64,000 nt of DNA, taken from the NCBI GenBank assembly GCA_017561025.1, contig JAFZDU010000095.1:1-64000 (forward strand), written 5' to 3'. Position numbers and translations under genes: made by a program. The notes below the pieces were generated by a model. That model saw only the letters and a list, made by a program, of their open reading frames with translations. It was not told the DNA's origin and ran no database searches. The DNA comes from Bacteroidales bacterium. GTDB lineage: Bacteria; Bacteroidota; Bacteroidia; Bacteroidales; F082. How positions within the stretch are numbered: position 1 is the first letter of the stretch; every line of letters begins with the position of its first letter. Shown here in pieces: positions 19,089 through 28,215 of this stretch.

Positions 19089-19466
19089 GTGAGGAGGTTC
19101 AATAAGTACACGATCCTTGATGAAGAACTGAGAAAGGATAACGAGTTCAGAAGCTCATACATGATGCAGGCATTGAGCTATCTGGATCACTTCTGGGACG
19201 GGCTCTTCCTCTACAGGAAAGACGGATCTTATCCGATTGACAATAACCTGGCTGAACGTTCAGTAAGACCGTTCACCACAAAAAGAAAAAGTTCGCTCCA
19301 CTTCGGCAGCGATGAAGGTGTAGAGATGTCAGCTGTGTACCACAGCATCATCAGCACATTGAAGCTATGCGGCAAATCAGTCTGGAACTTCTTCGGAGAC
19401 TACTTCCGGTGTGAGGTTCTGGGACTGGACACCTACAAGGAATACCTGCCGGCTTTGAGCAGATAA
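19089..19466 (+). pseudogene. IS66 TnpC transposase C-terminal fragment
   Basis: The 125-codon reading contains YPIDNNLAERSVRPFTTKRK and SSLHFGSDEGVEMSAVYHSI, the strongly conserved late catalytic region (with its glutamate) and C-terminal domain of IS66 transposases. Full-length IS66 transposases are about 500 residues, so most of the protein is absent. Upstream codons include a stop (GTGAACTGAGAC at about 19061). Confidence 0.82.
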
Positions 19467-19567
19467 GAATCAATAAATCAACATGGGAAAACAACTGAAA
19501 CAAACGTCACAAGACGAGTGCATACTGTTGGACGCCCTAAATTGACCACTAACAACTTAATAATAAT

Positions 19568-19588
19568 TGTCCGGGACTTTTACCGGAC
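19568..19588 (+). promoter_or_regulatory. Hairpin upstream of the CapA-like gene
   Basis: A stem GTCCGG / CCGGAC closes an 8-base loop about 20 bases upstream of the CapA-like start codon and just after the right end of IS66 copy 2. There is no T-run. It resembles the hairpin at 1985-2007 in form and placement, and may be a leader structure or a remnant terminator. Confidence 0.4.
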
Positions 19589-19605
19589 AGCAATGATTTA
19601 TTAAT

Positions 19606-20730
19606 ATGAAAGTATTAATTGCTGGTGACTTTTGCCAGCGTTACAGAGTTGATGAGATGCTAACCAATTCTAATTATAATATGTTTGATTTGGTTAAGCC
19701 AATTATTAACTCATGTGATATTCGTATTGTAAATTTCGAATTCCCAATTGTTTCTGACAATTCTTCCCCAATAGATAAAGTAGGACCTGTCTTAGGTGGC
19801 ACCCATGCTTCAATTGATGCATTATTATCTGCCGGATTCAATGTGTGTACTTTAGCAAATAATCATATCCTTGACCAAGGAGAGATGTCATGTCTTGACA
19901 CAAAAGAGACTTTGGAAAAATTCGGGATTAAGACTGTAGGAGTCGGTAAAAACATTCAGGATGCCTCGAAGATTTTATACATTAGAATAAATGAACAAAC
20001 TTTAGCTATTATTAATTGTTGTGAACACGAATTTAGTGTCGCAACGGAAACAACAGTTGGCGCGAATCCACTAAATGTCGTTAAGCAGTTTTATGCTATA
20101 AACGAGGCAAAATCAAAGGCAGATTATGTTTTAGTAATTGTTCATGCTGGTATTGAACATTACCAATTGCCAACTCCTAGGATGAAGGAGAATTATAGAT
20201 TCTTTATAGATGCTGGTGCTGATGCTGTAGTGAATCATCATCAGCATTGTTATAGTGGTTATGAAATATACCATGATCGACCAATTTTCTATGGGATAGG
20301 TAATTTCTTATTCGATAGTCCACGTTTAAGAAATAATATTTGGAATGAAGGATACATGGTAGAGTTAGACTTTTCTCAATTAGGAGTTGAGTATAAAATA
20401 TATCCATATAATCAATGTAATGAAACTCCTATTGTGGAATTATTGAATGATGATGCTAATGAATCTTTCATAAATAGAATTCATGAATTAAATAGTATAA
20501 TTTTATCTGATACTGTACTATCAACTACATTAGATTCATATATTGAAAAAAATAGTAAGTTTATTCTATCCTCTTTTACTCCATGGACTAATCGTATATT
20601 TATTGCTGCTTTCGTGAGAGGATTATTACCTTCATTTTTATCTAAAAAACAAAAAAAACACATTAAAAGTAGAATTATGTGTGAGTCTCATTTTGATATT
20701 ACCCTGAGAGAGCTTAGTAAAAAGAAATAG
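19606..20730 (+). CDS. CapA/PgsA-like metallophosphatase-fold protein
   Basis: The 374-residue protein matches the CapA (PF09587) pattern. The segments IVNFEFPIVSDNSSPIDKVG, CTLANNHILDQGEMS, IVHAGIEHYQLPTPRMKENY, GADAVVNHHQHCYSGYE and YGIGNFLFDSPRLRN are the metal-site blocks of this calcineurin-like family. In Bacillus, CapA takes part in poly-gamma-glutamate export. In Bacteroidales capsule operons the role is unclear, perhaps in polymer decoration or export. It begins soon after the IS66 scar. Confidence 0.83.
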   Translation: MKVLIAGDFCQRYRVDEMLTNSNYNMFDLVKPIINSCDIRIVNFEFPIVSDNSSPIDKVGPVLGGTHASIDALLSAGFNVCTLANNHILDQGEMSCLDTKETLEKFGIKTVGVGKNIQDASKILYIRINEQTLAIINCCEHEFSVATETTVGANPLNVVKQFYAINEAKSKADYVLVIVHAGIEHYQLPTPRMKENYRFFIDAGADAVVNHHQHCYSGYEIYHDRPIFYGIGNFLFDSPRLRNNIWNEGYMVELDFSQLGVEYKIYPYNQCNETPIVELLNDDANESFINRIHELNSIILSDTVLSTTLDSYIEKNSKFILSSFTPWTNRIFIAAFVRGLLPSFLSKKQKKHIKSRIMCESHFDITLRELSKKK

Positions 20731-20737
20731 TGTTACC

Positions 20738-21649
20738 ATGAACGAAAAGAATAGATTTATAAAAGCCATAAAACATCCAGAATGGTTGTTTGGCGTTCTT
20801 TTAAGGAGAACAATTGGTCCATATATGAACGATGAATCATTCATTAAATGGGAATATTTTTCTGGTATGGCAAAGTTTCCAGATTTGAAAAACCCTAAAA
20901 CTTTTAATGAGAAGTTACAGTGGCTCAAATTAAATGACATACATGAAGATTATGCGGAAATGGTTGATAAAGCATCAGCAAAGGAATATGTAAAAAAAAT
21001 AATCGGAGAAGAGTATATAATACCTACGCTTGGAATATGGAGAAGATTTGATGAAATCGACTTTTCAAAACTGCCTAATCAGTTTGTTCTTAAAACAACA
21101 CACGATTCAGGAGGTGTTGTGGTGGTTTCTGATAAATCTAACTTTGATATTGCAGAAGCTCGAAGAAAACTCAATAAAAGCTTAAGGAATAATTACTTTT
21201 TACAGCATCGTGAATATCCTTATAAATATATTCAACCTCGTATTATTGCTGAACAATATATGGTTGATGAAAGTACTACTGAATTAAAGGATTATAAGTT
21301 TTTTTGTTTTCATGGGAAGTGTAAAATGTTGTTTATTGCGACAGATAGGAGCCTTGGCGATGTGAAATTTGATTTCTATGATACGGAGTTTAATCATTTA
21401 CCTTTTATGCAAGGACATCCATGGGCGACAAAAGAGATCCAAAAACCTGAGTGTTTTGATGAAATGATACAAATTGCTGAAAAACTCAGTGAGGGGATAC
21501 CTCATGTGCGTGTTGATTTGTATAACATAAATGGAAAAATCTATTTTGGAGAGCTAACCTTCTTCCATTTTTCGGGGAATGTCCCTTTTATACCTCATGA
21601 ATGGGACAATAAAATAGGTGAGTGGCTAGTTTTACCGAATGATGTATAA
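20738..21649 (+). CDS. TupA-like ATP-grasp family protein
   Basis: The product (303 residues) contains KNPKTFNEKLQWLKLNDI near residue 50, DKASAKEYVKKIIGEEYIIP, FVLKTTHDSGGVVVVSDKSN and EQYMVDESTTELKDYKFFCF, then HVRVDLYNINGKIYFGELTF. This is the PF14305 (TupA-like ATP-grasp) layout, a family common in capsule operons and named for teichuronopeptide biosynthesis. It probably forms an amide or ester between a sugar acid or amino group and an acceptor. The substrate is not known. Confidence 0.8.
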   Translation: MNEKNRFIKAIKHPEWLFGVLLRRTIGPYMNDESFIKWEYFSGMAKFPDLKNPKTFNEKLQWLKLNDIHEDYAEMVDKASAKEYVKKIIGEEYIIPTLGIWRRFDEIDFSKLPNQFVLKTTHDSGGVVVVSDKSNFDIAEARRKLNKSLRNNYFLQHREYPYKYIQPRIIAEQYMVDESTTELKDYKFFCFHGKCKMLFIATDRSLGDVKFDFYDTEFNHLPFMQGHPWATKEIQKPECFDEMIQIAEKLSEGIPHVRVDLYNINGKIYFGELTFFHFSGNVPFIPHEWDNKIGEWLVLPNDV

Positions 21650-21672
21650 TAGTGAAATTTATATTGTAGGGT

Positions 21673-22131
21673 ATGAACTTTAAAACTTTTGTACAAATAT
21701 ATTCAATAAAGAGAATATATAGGAAAATATGGCTAGGTATATCTCATTTTCCAATGTTTCCCCATTGGAGAGTTTTCTTTTTGAGATTAGCTGGAGTGAA
21801 TATTGAAAAAGGTGCAATGATATATAATAATGTTGGTATTGATACAGTTTATCCTGAATGTGTTTATATTGGCAAAGGTGTGCGCATAACTGCTGGAGTA
21901 AAAATACTTACACATTATTTAGATCCAAATCAAAGTGGTGTTCATTTCCGGAAAGGAGAAGTGCATATTGAAGACGATGTTTTTATTGGAGTTAATACTT
22001 GTGTGTGTAACTCTGTTCGAATAGGTAAAGGGGCAATAGTTGGAGCTGGGGCTGTTGTTACCAAAGATATTCCTCCATATCAGGTCTGGGGAGGGAATCC
22101 GGCACATTATATAAAAGATAGAGTAAGGTAG
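21673..22131 (+). CDS. Hexapeptide-repeat (LbetaH) O-acetyltransferase
   Basis: The 152-residue protein has left-handed beta-helix repeats (GAMIYNNVGIDTVYPECVYIG, VHIEDDVFIGVNTCVCNSVR, IGKGAIVGAGAVVTKDIPPY) and ends with QVWGGNPAHYIKDR, the usual close of the maltose/galactoside acetyltransferase-like family. It probably acetylates a sugar of this polymer. Its stop is 3 bp before the next gene. Confidence 0.85.
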   Translation: MNFKTFVQIYSIKRIYRKIWLGISHFPMFPHWRVFFLRLAGVNIEKGAMIYNNVGIDTVYPECVYIGKGVRITAGVKILTHYLDPNQSGVHFRKGEVHIEDDVFIGVNTCVCNSVRIGKGAIVGAGAVVTKDIPPYQVWGGNPAHYIKDRVR

Positions 22132-22134
22132 TAT

Positions 22135-23193
22135 ATGAGAATAGCAATTCTAATACCTACGATAAAACCCGGAGGGGCAGAGAAACAGGCGGCACTGTTG
22201 GCTGCAACATTAAGTTTAGAGCACGAAGTCCATTTTGTATCCCTATATGGCAAAAAGAATCATTCAGTTATAGTTCAACACTTCCTTGAGGAAAGTCGTG
22301 TTTCAATTCATTACCTTGAAGGATCTTTTTTTAAAAGGTGGAATGCTTTTAGAAATTTGCTGAAAACTCTCAATATTGAAGTTGCTTTTAATTATCTAAC
22401 TGTTTGTGATGTACTGGGGGCCATAGTTGAAAAATTATCAAGCGTAAAGACAGTCTTTAACGGAATACGAAACTCACGTCTTGCTCCAGCAAAAATGTTT
22501 CTAGAATGGTTTGCTCATAATTTCATCGCTGATTATACTATTTACAACTGTCATTCTGGAGCCAAGTACTTTGAACAGAAGGGGTTTAATAAAAAGAAGA
22601 GTATAATAATTCCTAATTGTTTTCCAAATATAAGTACTTTTATAGAAAGAGAAGATAAGAAAATTAAAACGATTGTTACTGTAGGACGTTTTGAAACTCA
22701 AAAAGATTACCTTACAGCAATCAAGGCTATCGCCGAACTGAGAACTTGTAGAAAGGATTTTTTGTTCAAAATTATTGGACATGGCCATTTAGAAGCGCAA
22801 ATACGCTCCTGGATATCCGAGTATGACCTATCTTCTTATACCAGTATATATATTGCACCTGCTAATGTTCAGGATATAATCAAAGAAGCTGATGTATATC
22901 TTTCAACAAGTCTCTTTGAGGGAACTAGCAATAGCATTATGGAAGCCATGAATTGGTCTCTTCCTATTGTTGCTACCAATGTGGGAGACAACAATATACT
23001 TGTAAAGAATAATATCAGTGGATTCCTCGCAGAAGTTGGGGATTATACTACTCTAGCAAAAGATTTAGATCATCTGTTATCCTCACATAAATCTAGACTG
23101 CAAATGGGTATGATTGGACATGAAAACCTATACAACTTCTCAGCAGAAGTTTTTAAAAACAATTATTTAGAACTACTGAAGACACGTATATGA
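22135..23193 (+). CDS. GT4-like glycosyltransferase
   Basis: This 352-residue GT-B enzyme has the glycine-rich acceptor loop PTIKPGGAEKQAALLAATL at its start. Its donor half contains TVGRFETQKDYLTAIKAI and STSLFEGTSNSIMEAMNWSL, the E-x7-E motif. The stop codon overlaps the next gene by 4 bp (ATGA), so the two glycosyltransferases are translationally coupled. Confidence 0.88.
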   Translation: MRIAILIPTIKPGGAEKQAALLAATLSLEHEVHFVSLYGKKNHSVIVQHFLEESRVSIHYLEGSFFKRWNAFRNLLKTLNIEVAFNYLTVCDVLGAIVEKLSSVKTVFNGIRNSRLAPAKMFLEWFAHNFIADYTIYNCHSGAKYFEQKGFNKKKSIIIPNCFPNISTFIEREDKKIKTIVTVGRFETQKDYLTAIKAIAELRTCRKDFLFKIIGHGHLEAQIRSWISEYDLSSYTSIYIAPANVQDIIKEADVYLSTSLFEGTSNSIMEAMNWSLPIVATNVGDNNILVKNNISGFLAEVGDYTTLAKDLDHLLSSHKSRLQMGMIGHENLYNFSAEVFKNNYLELLKTRI

Positions 23194-24290
23194 AAATAGC
23201 ATTTATTGGAGGTAGAACATTTCATCATCCGGATGGCATCGCTACATTCATGTTTAATCTTGCAACAGAATTGGTTTCAATGGGACATGAGCCTGTTGTT
23301 TATCAAGAGAGTGACCACAATGGCGAAGAATGGGTTAATGGTTTTAAAGTTGTGCATCAGAAGTCCTCTAAAAGTGCAATATATAATAAGATGGGGCTTG
23401 GGGTCAAATCTACTTTTAATGCATTATTTAAACAGAACGGCATTGATATTATCCACTATAATTGCGGTGGACCAGCATTCTTCGCATCTATTTGGGCTCG
23501 ATTATTCGGCAAAAAAGTAGTTCTTCAGCTACATGGATTAGAGTTTAAGCGCACTAAATATTCACCTTTTTGGCGATTTATCGCAAAGGTTTACTTTGAT
23601 CTTTATTGTCGTATGCATAAGCATATCACTGTCTGTTCAACTGAACAATACGAGTATTTAATTGAACGATTTGGCAAGAGCAGTACGGTGATAACAGGCG
23701 CAGTTAATCTTCCCGAAGTTGTAAAAGATACAGATGTATTAGGGCGTTTCGGTATTAAAGCGAATAATTATGTTCTTTTTATGGGAAGGTTAGTGCAGGA
23801 TAAAAATCCAGATTGCTTAATTCAAGGATTTATCAATAGTAATTACAATGATAAGCAACTTGTTATTTGTGGTTGTGCTGCTCCTGGTTCGAACTTCGAG
23901 AATGAACTTCATCAATTAGCTTTAGGATGCCCTAACATCATTTTTACAGGAGCAATATTTGGGGATGACAAAGACGTAATTATTCATAATGCATGGGCTT
24001 ACTGCTTACCTTCTACCATTGAAGGATTACCGATCTCACTTTTGGAAGCCATGAGCTATGGTAAAATATGTATCGCATCCGATATACCTGCTAACAGAGA
24101 AGCTCTAGGTGAGAGTGGAATTTGGGTTGAGAAGGAAATTTCTGAGGACATCACTAACGCATTAAATGATTTGTATGATCATTACAACAAATATGAATGG
24201 CAAGGAAATGCTAATTTAGAACGTGTGAAATCATGTTTTTCATGGAAAAACAAAGCGCAACAGTATGAGGATTTCATAAATAAAATTTGA
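23190..24290 (+). CDS. GT4-like glycosyltransferase
   Basis: The protein (366 residues) begins KIAFIGGRTFHHPDGIATFM and carries a donor half with LFMGRLVQDKNPDCLIQGFI and LPSTIEGLPISLLEAMSYGK, including the E-x7-E motif. It starts inside the stop of the preceding glycosyltransferase. It probably adds another sugar of the repeat unit. Donor and linkage are not readable. Confidence 0.88.
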   Translation: MKIAFIGGRTFHHPDGIATFMFNLATELVSMGHEPVVYQESDHNGEEWVNGFKVVHQKSSKSAIYNKMGLGVKSTFNALFKQNGIDIIHYNCGGPAFFASIWARLFGKKVVLQLHGLEFKRTKYSPFWRFIAKVYFDLYCRMHKHITVCSTEQYEYLIERFGKSSTVITGAVNLPEVVKDTDVLGRFGIKANNYVLFMGRLVQDKNPDCLIQGFINSNYNDKQLVICGCAAPGSNFENELHQLALGCPNIIFTGAIFGDDKDVIIHNAWAYCLPSTIEGLPISLLEAMSYGKICIASDIPANREALGESGIWVEKEISEDITNALNDLYDHYNKYEWQGNANLERVKSCFSWKNKAQQYEDFINKI

Positions 24291-24317
24291 AAGAATAATT
24301 CTTGAGATAAATCAAAA

Positions 24318-25493
24318 ATGAGTAAAATACTATTACTTGATGGAGAAGGTGTACAAGTAGTGTGCATGGCTCGTGAACTGAACATATTGGGGCATGAGGT
24401 TTCTGCACTATGCGCGCAAAAAGTAAGTAGCGGATATGCTACCAAATATCTCCATCATAAGTATATATGTCCTAATGTACATTTGTATAAAGAAGCGTTC
24501 AAGGACTTTTTCTATACTCACTTGGATACTCATAAGTATGACCTTATTATTCCCATGGGCGATGAGTCAGCTTATTTCCTCAGTATGGAGAAAGGATCAG
24601 TAGAAAAACAATACAATGTAATATGTGCTGTAGAGGATTACGCAACTTTTGAGCTAGCTAATAACAAGCAAAAGTTGATGGAGGTCTGTGAAAAATACAA
24701 CATTGTACATCCAAAGACAAGAGAACTCTCGATGGAGACTCTAGACGAGGTTGCCGACTATGTTGGATTCCCTTCAATGATTAAACCAAACTTATCTGCA
24801 GGCGCCAAGGGTATCGTAAAGGTCGAGAATAAAGAGGAACTATATACAAAATTTCCTCCTATTGCTAAGGCTTTTGGCAAGTGCACACTTCAAGAGTTTG
24901 TTGAGCAGCCGGATTATTATTACAACGTAATGCTTTTCCGCAAGAGAGATGGCAGAACAGCAGCCTCAACAATTATAAAGATCAGACGTTTTTTCCCACT
25001 AAAAGGAGGAACCAGTTGCTACAGTGAGACGATTAAGCATCCTTTTTTACTAGAGCAGTGTGAGTCGTGTTTGAATAAATTGAATTGGCATGGCTTTGCT
25101 GACTTTGATGTACTTGAGGATAAGGCAACAGGAGAGTTGAAGATTATCGAGATCAACCCACGTGTGCCATCAAGTCTTCAGGCGAGTTTTGCGGCTGGAG
25201 TAAACTTTGCCAAAATTTTTATTGATGAGTATCTGGGTAAAGGGGCAGAGGTATTTGATATGGAAAACTACAGACCGTACCAGCAAGTTCGTTGGTTCGG
25301 TCTGGATGTAATGTGGTTTTTGATGAGCCCTCAACGTTTATCATATAAACCAAGCTGGTTCCGCTTCTGGGGCAAGAATGTAAGCTATCATGATGGATCA
25401 TGGCGCGATCCCTTGCCAATGATTGCTGGTAGTTTTCAAGGTGTGCTCAAATACCTTGATCCAAACTTTAGAAAAGCAAAATTGAATAGTTAA
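24318..25493 (+). CDS. ATP-grasp family ligase
   Basis: The 391-residue protein has an N-terminal pre-ATP-grasp domain (ILLLDGEGVQVVCMARELNI). The ATP-grasp core follows: KQKLMEVCEKYNIVHPKT, SMIKPNLSAGAKGIVKVENK, FADFDVLEDKATGELKIIEI and NPRVPSS. The late glutamate and asparagine in IIEINPR are the magnesium-binding residues typical of carbamoyl-phosphate-synthase-like ligases. It probably attaches an amino acid or other carboxylate to a sugar. Its C-terminal 70 residues are basic and aromatic. Confidence 0.82.
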   Translation: MSKILLLDGEGVQVVCMARELNILGHEVSALCAQKVSSGYATKYLHHKYICPNVHLYKEAFKDFFYTHLDTHKYDLIIPMGDESAYFLSMEKGSVEKQYNVICAVEDYATFELANNKQKLMEVCEKYNIVHPKTRELSMETLDEVADYVGFPSMIKPNLSAGAKGIVKVENKEELYTKFPPIAKAFGKCTLQEFVEQPDYYYNVMLFRKRDGRTAASTIIKIRRFFPLKGGTSCYSETIKHPFLLEQCESCLNKLNWHGFADFDVLEDKATGELKIIEINPRVPSSLQASFAAGVNFAKIFIDEYLGKGAEVFDMENYRPYQQVRWFGLDVMWFLMSPQRLSYKPSWFRFWGKNVSYHDGSWRDPLPMIAGSFQGVLKYLDPNFRKAKLNS

Positions 25494-25518
25494 GTTCGAT
25501 AATATTGAAACATAAGTA

Positions 25519-26634
25519 ATGATAATGACGAAGATTGTTGATACAAATATTAAGGACAATAAAAGGTTGGATTATAACGATCTTGCAAAATCTCTCGGAA
25601 TGTTAACCATCATATGGGGCCATATCCGTCTGGGCGATTGGAGTAACGCATTTGTATATGCATGGCATATACCGCTATTTTTTTTCCTGAGCGGTATGGT
25701 ATTCAATAAAAGTAAGTATGTGAATTTTAAATCTTTCTTTGTGAAAAAGGTAAAATCGTTATTGATACCTTATGCTGTTTTCTCGTTTCTAACTTGGATT
25801 ATATGGGCTGCTTTCAGTTTTATTACCCATGCGCCTGTGGAAAGTTATTGGATGCCTTTAGCACAAACGGTTATAGCTCAAGGATCAGGAGGTTTTCTCG
25901 TGCATAATGTCCCTTTGTGGTTTGTGACCTGTTTGTTCATTATGGAGTTGTTGTATTATTTCATTGCAAACTTGCGTAAGGTCTGGATTATTATTGTTAC
26001 CATAATGCTAGCAGCATTAAGTTATTGTTTGATAAATTATTGGGAAGGTTGGGATGTTACTTTACTTCCATGGAATCTGGAAGTTGCCTGTTTAGGACTT
26101 CCTTTTTATGCCGCAGGACATTTGATAGTACAAAAGTGGGGACACCAAACCATGCAGAATTGGGTTAGCTCCCATAAAGTGGTTAGTACAATAATCGTGG
26201 TGCTATCGACTATTGTTGTGATAATAGGTAGTCGCTGGAATGGCAGTATATCTTTCGGGCATTCTGACTTGGGAAAGAATGTCTTCACAAGTTATGCTTG
26301 CGCTTTCATAGGGGTCGGAATGATGATTCTTGCATGCATGCTACTTGCAGCATCCTCATGGAATATGAAGAATGTGAGATTTATGAAGTGGCTAAAATGG
26401 TTCGGTAGAAATAGCTTTACTGCTATGGTTATACATAACCCAATAAAAGGAATCGTGTGTGTAATCGTAGGTATACTTTTTCATTGTAATTCAAATTCCG
26501 TTAGTCATAATGACTTATACTCGCTTGTCGCATTTGTCGTAACACTAGCAGCAACAATAATTGGTATTATTTGCATCAATTGGATAAAGGACATGTATAA
26601 GAGGACAATGATGACAAATAAGCTATCTGCTTAA
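25519..26634 (+). CDS. Acyltransferase family 3 membrane protein
   Basis: The 371-residue product has about ten hydrophobic helices. DYNDLAKSLGMLTIIWGHIR, with its conserved histidine, and HIPLFFFLSGMVFNK are the entry blocks of PF01757 O-acyltransferases. It probably acetylates the polymer at the membrane. An in-frame ATG two codons downstream (25525) is equally possible as the start. Confidence 0.87.
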   Translation: MIMTKIVDTNIKDNKRLDYNDLAKSLGMLTIIWGHIRLGDWSNAFVYAWHIPLFFFLSGMVFNKSKYVNFKSFFVKKVKSLLIPYAVFSFLTWIIWAAFSFITHAPVESYWMPLAQTVIAQGSGGFLVHNVPLWFVTCLFIMELLYYFIANLRKVWIIIVTIMLAALSYCLINYWEGWDVTLLPWNLEVACLGLPFYAAGHLIVQKWGHQTMQNWVSSHKVVSTIIVVLSTIVVIIGSRWNGSISFGHSDLGKNVFTSYACAFIGVGMMILACMLLAASSWNMKNVRFMKWLKWFGRNSFTAMVIHNPIKGIVCVIVGILFHCNSNSVSHNDLYSLVAFVVTLAATIIGIICINWIKDMYKRTMMTNKLSA

Positions 26635-26646
26635 TTATAATTATTA

Positions 26647-27522
26647 ATGAAAAAAATCCTGATTACTGGTGCCAACAGTTTTGTCGGTACGAATATAGAG
26701 AGTTGGCTCATGAAGGAGCCGGAGATTTTTACCGTAGATACGGTGGATACGATGAACGATGCATGGAAGCAGGTAGATTATACTCAGTATGATGCTGTAT
26801 TCCATGTGGCTGGTATTGCGCATGTGGACCCGAAGCCTGAGATGGCACCTCTATACTACAAGGTGAATCGTGACCTTGCCATAGAGGTGGCCAAGTGGGC
26901 CAAGGAGCATGGCGTGAAACAATTCATCTACATGAGTTCTCGAATTGTGTATCATGCCAGCAAGGACATGAAGCCCAATATCACAACTCTCGAAACTCAC
27001 CCAGATCCGAATGACTTCTATGGTGACTCTAAACTTCAGGCTGAGAATGGATTGAATGAGTTGGCTTGTGATACATTCAAAGTCGCAATCATACGTCCTC
27101 CAATGATTTATGGACCGGGGAATAAAGGTAATCTGCCTCGATTGGCTTGGCTGGCACAAAAGACGCCGATATTTCCTGCATGGCACAACAAGCGCTCTAT
27201 GTTGCATGTGTATAATTTGGCTGAATTTATCAAACAGGTGATTGTACGTGAGTTGGGCGGCACATTCTATCCACAGAATGCTGAATATGCCGATACTGTA
27301 GAGATTGTACGTTGCTTTGCTAAAGAGCATGGTCACAAAATCTGGATTACAAAATTGCTGAATCCTTTTGTATGGTTAGGATCCTTCTTTCTGCCTCCGA
27401 TTCCTAAGATGTTCTCCGACTCTTACTATGTCCAGGAAATAAGTCAATATGATTTTAATTATCAAGTGATTTCATTTGAAGACAGTCTGAAGGGACTGGA
27501 TGCGCGAAAGACGATGAAATAA
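26647..27522 (+). CDS. NAD-dependent epimerase/reductase (4-keto sugar reductase type)
   Basis: This 291-residue short-chain dehydrogenase begins ILITGANSFVGTNIESWL, and has FIYMSSRIVYHASK and DFYGDSKLQAENGL as its Ser/Tyr-x3-Lys catalytic block. In Bacteroidales capsule loci a gene of this type commonly sits directly before the initiating sugar transferase, as here, and supplies the first sugar (for example by reducing a 4-keto-6-deoxy-HexNAc to QuiNAc or FucNAc). With the FlaA1-type dehydratase encoded at the operon start this would make a complete route; that link is inferred. Confidence 0.8.
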   Translation: MKKILITGANSFVGTNIESWLMKEPEIFTVDTVDTMNDAWKQVDYTQYDAVFHVAGIAHVDPKPEMAPLYYKVNRDLAIEVAKWAKEHGVKQFIYMSSRIVYHASKDMKPNITTLETHPDPNDFYGDSKLQAENGLNELACDTFKVAIIRPPMIYGPGNKGNLPRLAWLAQKTPIFPAWHNKRSMLHVYNLAEFIKQVIVRELGGTFYPQNAEYADTVEIVRCFAKEHGHKIWITKLLNPFVWLGSFFLPPIPKMFSDSYYVQEISQYDFNYQVISFEDSLKGLDARKTMK

Positions 27523-27544
27523 ACAAAAATTAAACTCCTGAAGC

Positions 27545-28198
27545 ATGCTTTACAGATTTTTCAAGCGACTGTTCGATTTTTTGTGTGCACTGATCGGCAT
27601 TATCGGCACGTCTCCTATATGGCTGTTTTCGATTGTGGCTACTCTGGTAAGTGACTGGGGGCCACTTTTTTATTTCGCCAATCGCGTCGGTAAGGATAAT
27701 AAACAATTCAAGATGTGGAAGTTCCGTTCCATGAGAGTTGCTCGTGGAGCGAATGAGACAAGTTTGCGCCCTGATCAGAACAGGATTTTCTGGTGGGGTA
27801 AATGGATGAGAAGGCTGAAGATTGATGAGCTGCCGCAGTTGATCAATATCCTGAATGGAACAATGTCCATTGTAGGTCCCAGACCTGCTGCTGTGGATCA
27901 GGTGGATATTACCCGTGGCGGAGAGAATGCGATTGCTGCAACGGTTCCATGCGGTCTGACCAGTCAATCGAGCCTGTGGGATTATATTTATGGCGACCAA
28001 TTCCCGGATGAGGAGGAGTACAATGAGAAGGTTCTTCCGATCCGTCTGAAACTTGATGTCTATTATGTGAAGTATGCCAGCTTTTTCGGTGATATCAAAC
28101 TGATCATCTGGACAGTGCTGGCTATTTTGTATACCGCTTGCGGAAAGTATCCTCAGTGGATGCATGACAAGTTGGTCTCATATTCTGAAACCGTGTAA
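27545..28198 (+). CDS. Initiating phosphoglycosyl transferase (WcaJ/PglC superfamily)
   Basis: The product is 217 residues with one N-terminal hydrophobic segment (LFDFLCALIGIIGTSPIWLF). The family core then runs KDNKQFKMWKFRSMRVARGA, RLKIDELPQLINILNGTMSI and VGPRPAAVDQ. DELPQ and GPRP are diagnostic for bacterial sugar transferases (PF02397) that transfer a sugar phosphate to undecaprenyl phosphate. Its short length fits the single-domain PglC-like form. A second enzyme of this class is encoded at 62184-62792 on the other strand. Confidence 0.9.
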   Translation: MLYRFFKRLFDFLCALIGIIGTSPIWLFSIVATLVSDWGPLFYFANRVGKDNKQFKMWKFRSMRVARGANETSLRPDQNRIFWWGKWMRRLKIDELPQLINILNGTMSIVGPRPAAVDQVDITRGGENAIAATVPCGLTSQSSLWDYIYGDQFPDEEEYNEKVLPIRLKLDVYYVKYASFFGDIKLIIWTVLAILYTACGKYPQWMHDKLVSYSETV

Positions 28199-28215
28199 TA
28201 ACAAAGCAATTATTT

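Larger units (their letters stand above)
18267..19553 (+). mobile_element. IS66-family remnant, copy 2
   Basis: The element is bounded by inverted ends: GTTAGTGGTCAA at the left and the reverse complement of GTTAGTGGTCAATTTAGGGC at the right. It contains decayed copies of the usual three IS66 genes in order. These are TnpA (about 18321-18680; SSEDLERFYFDY then a stop, and SIQAYCSRNNVPYKVLDRWI), TnpB (18681-18938) and the C-terminal part of TnpC (19089-19466). Stops, frameshifts and internal deletions make it inactive. Insertion into the IS4-type remnant on its left shows it is the younger of the two. Confidence 0.87.

Noticed and set aside
27530..28165. 211-codon - strand reading frame opposite the sugar transferase
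   Set aside because: It is a shadow of the sugar transferase gene with its DELPQ and GPRP motifs.
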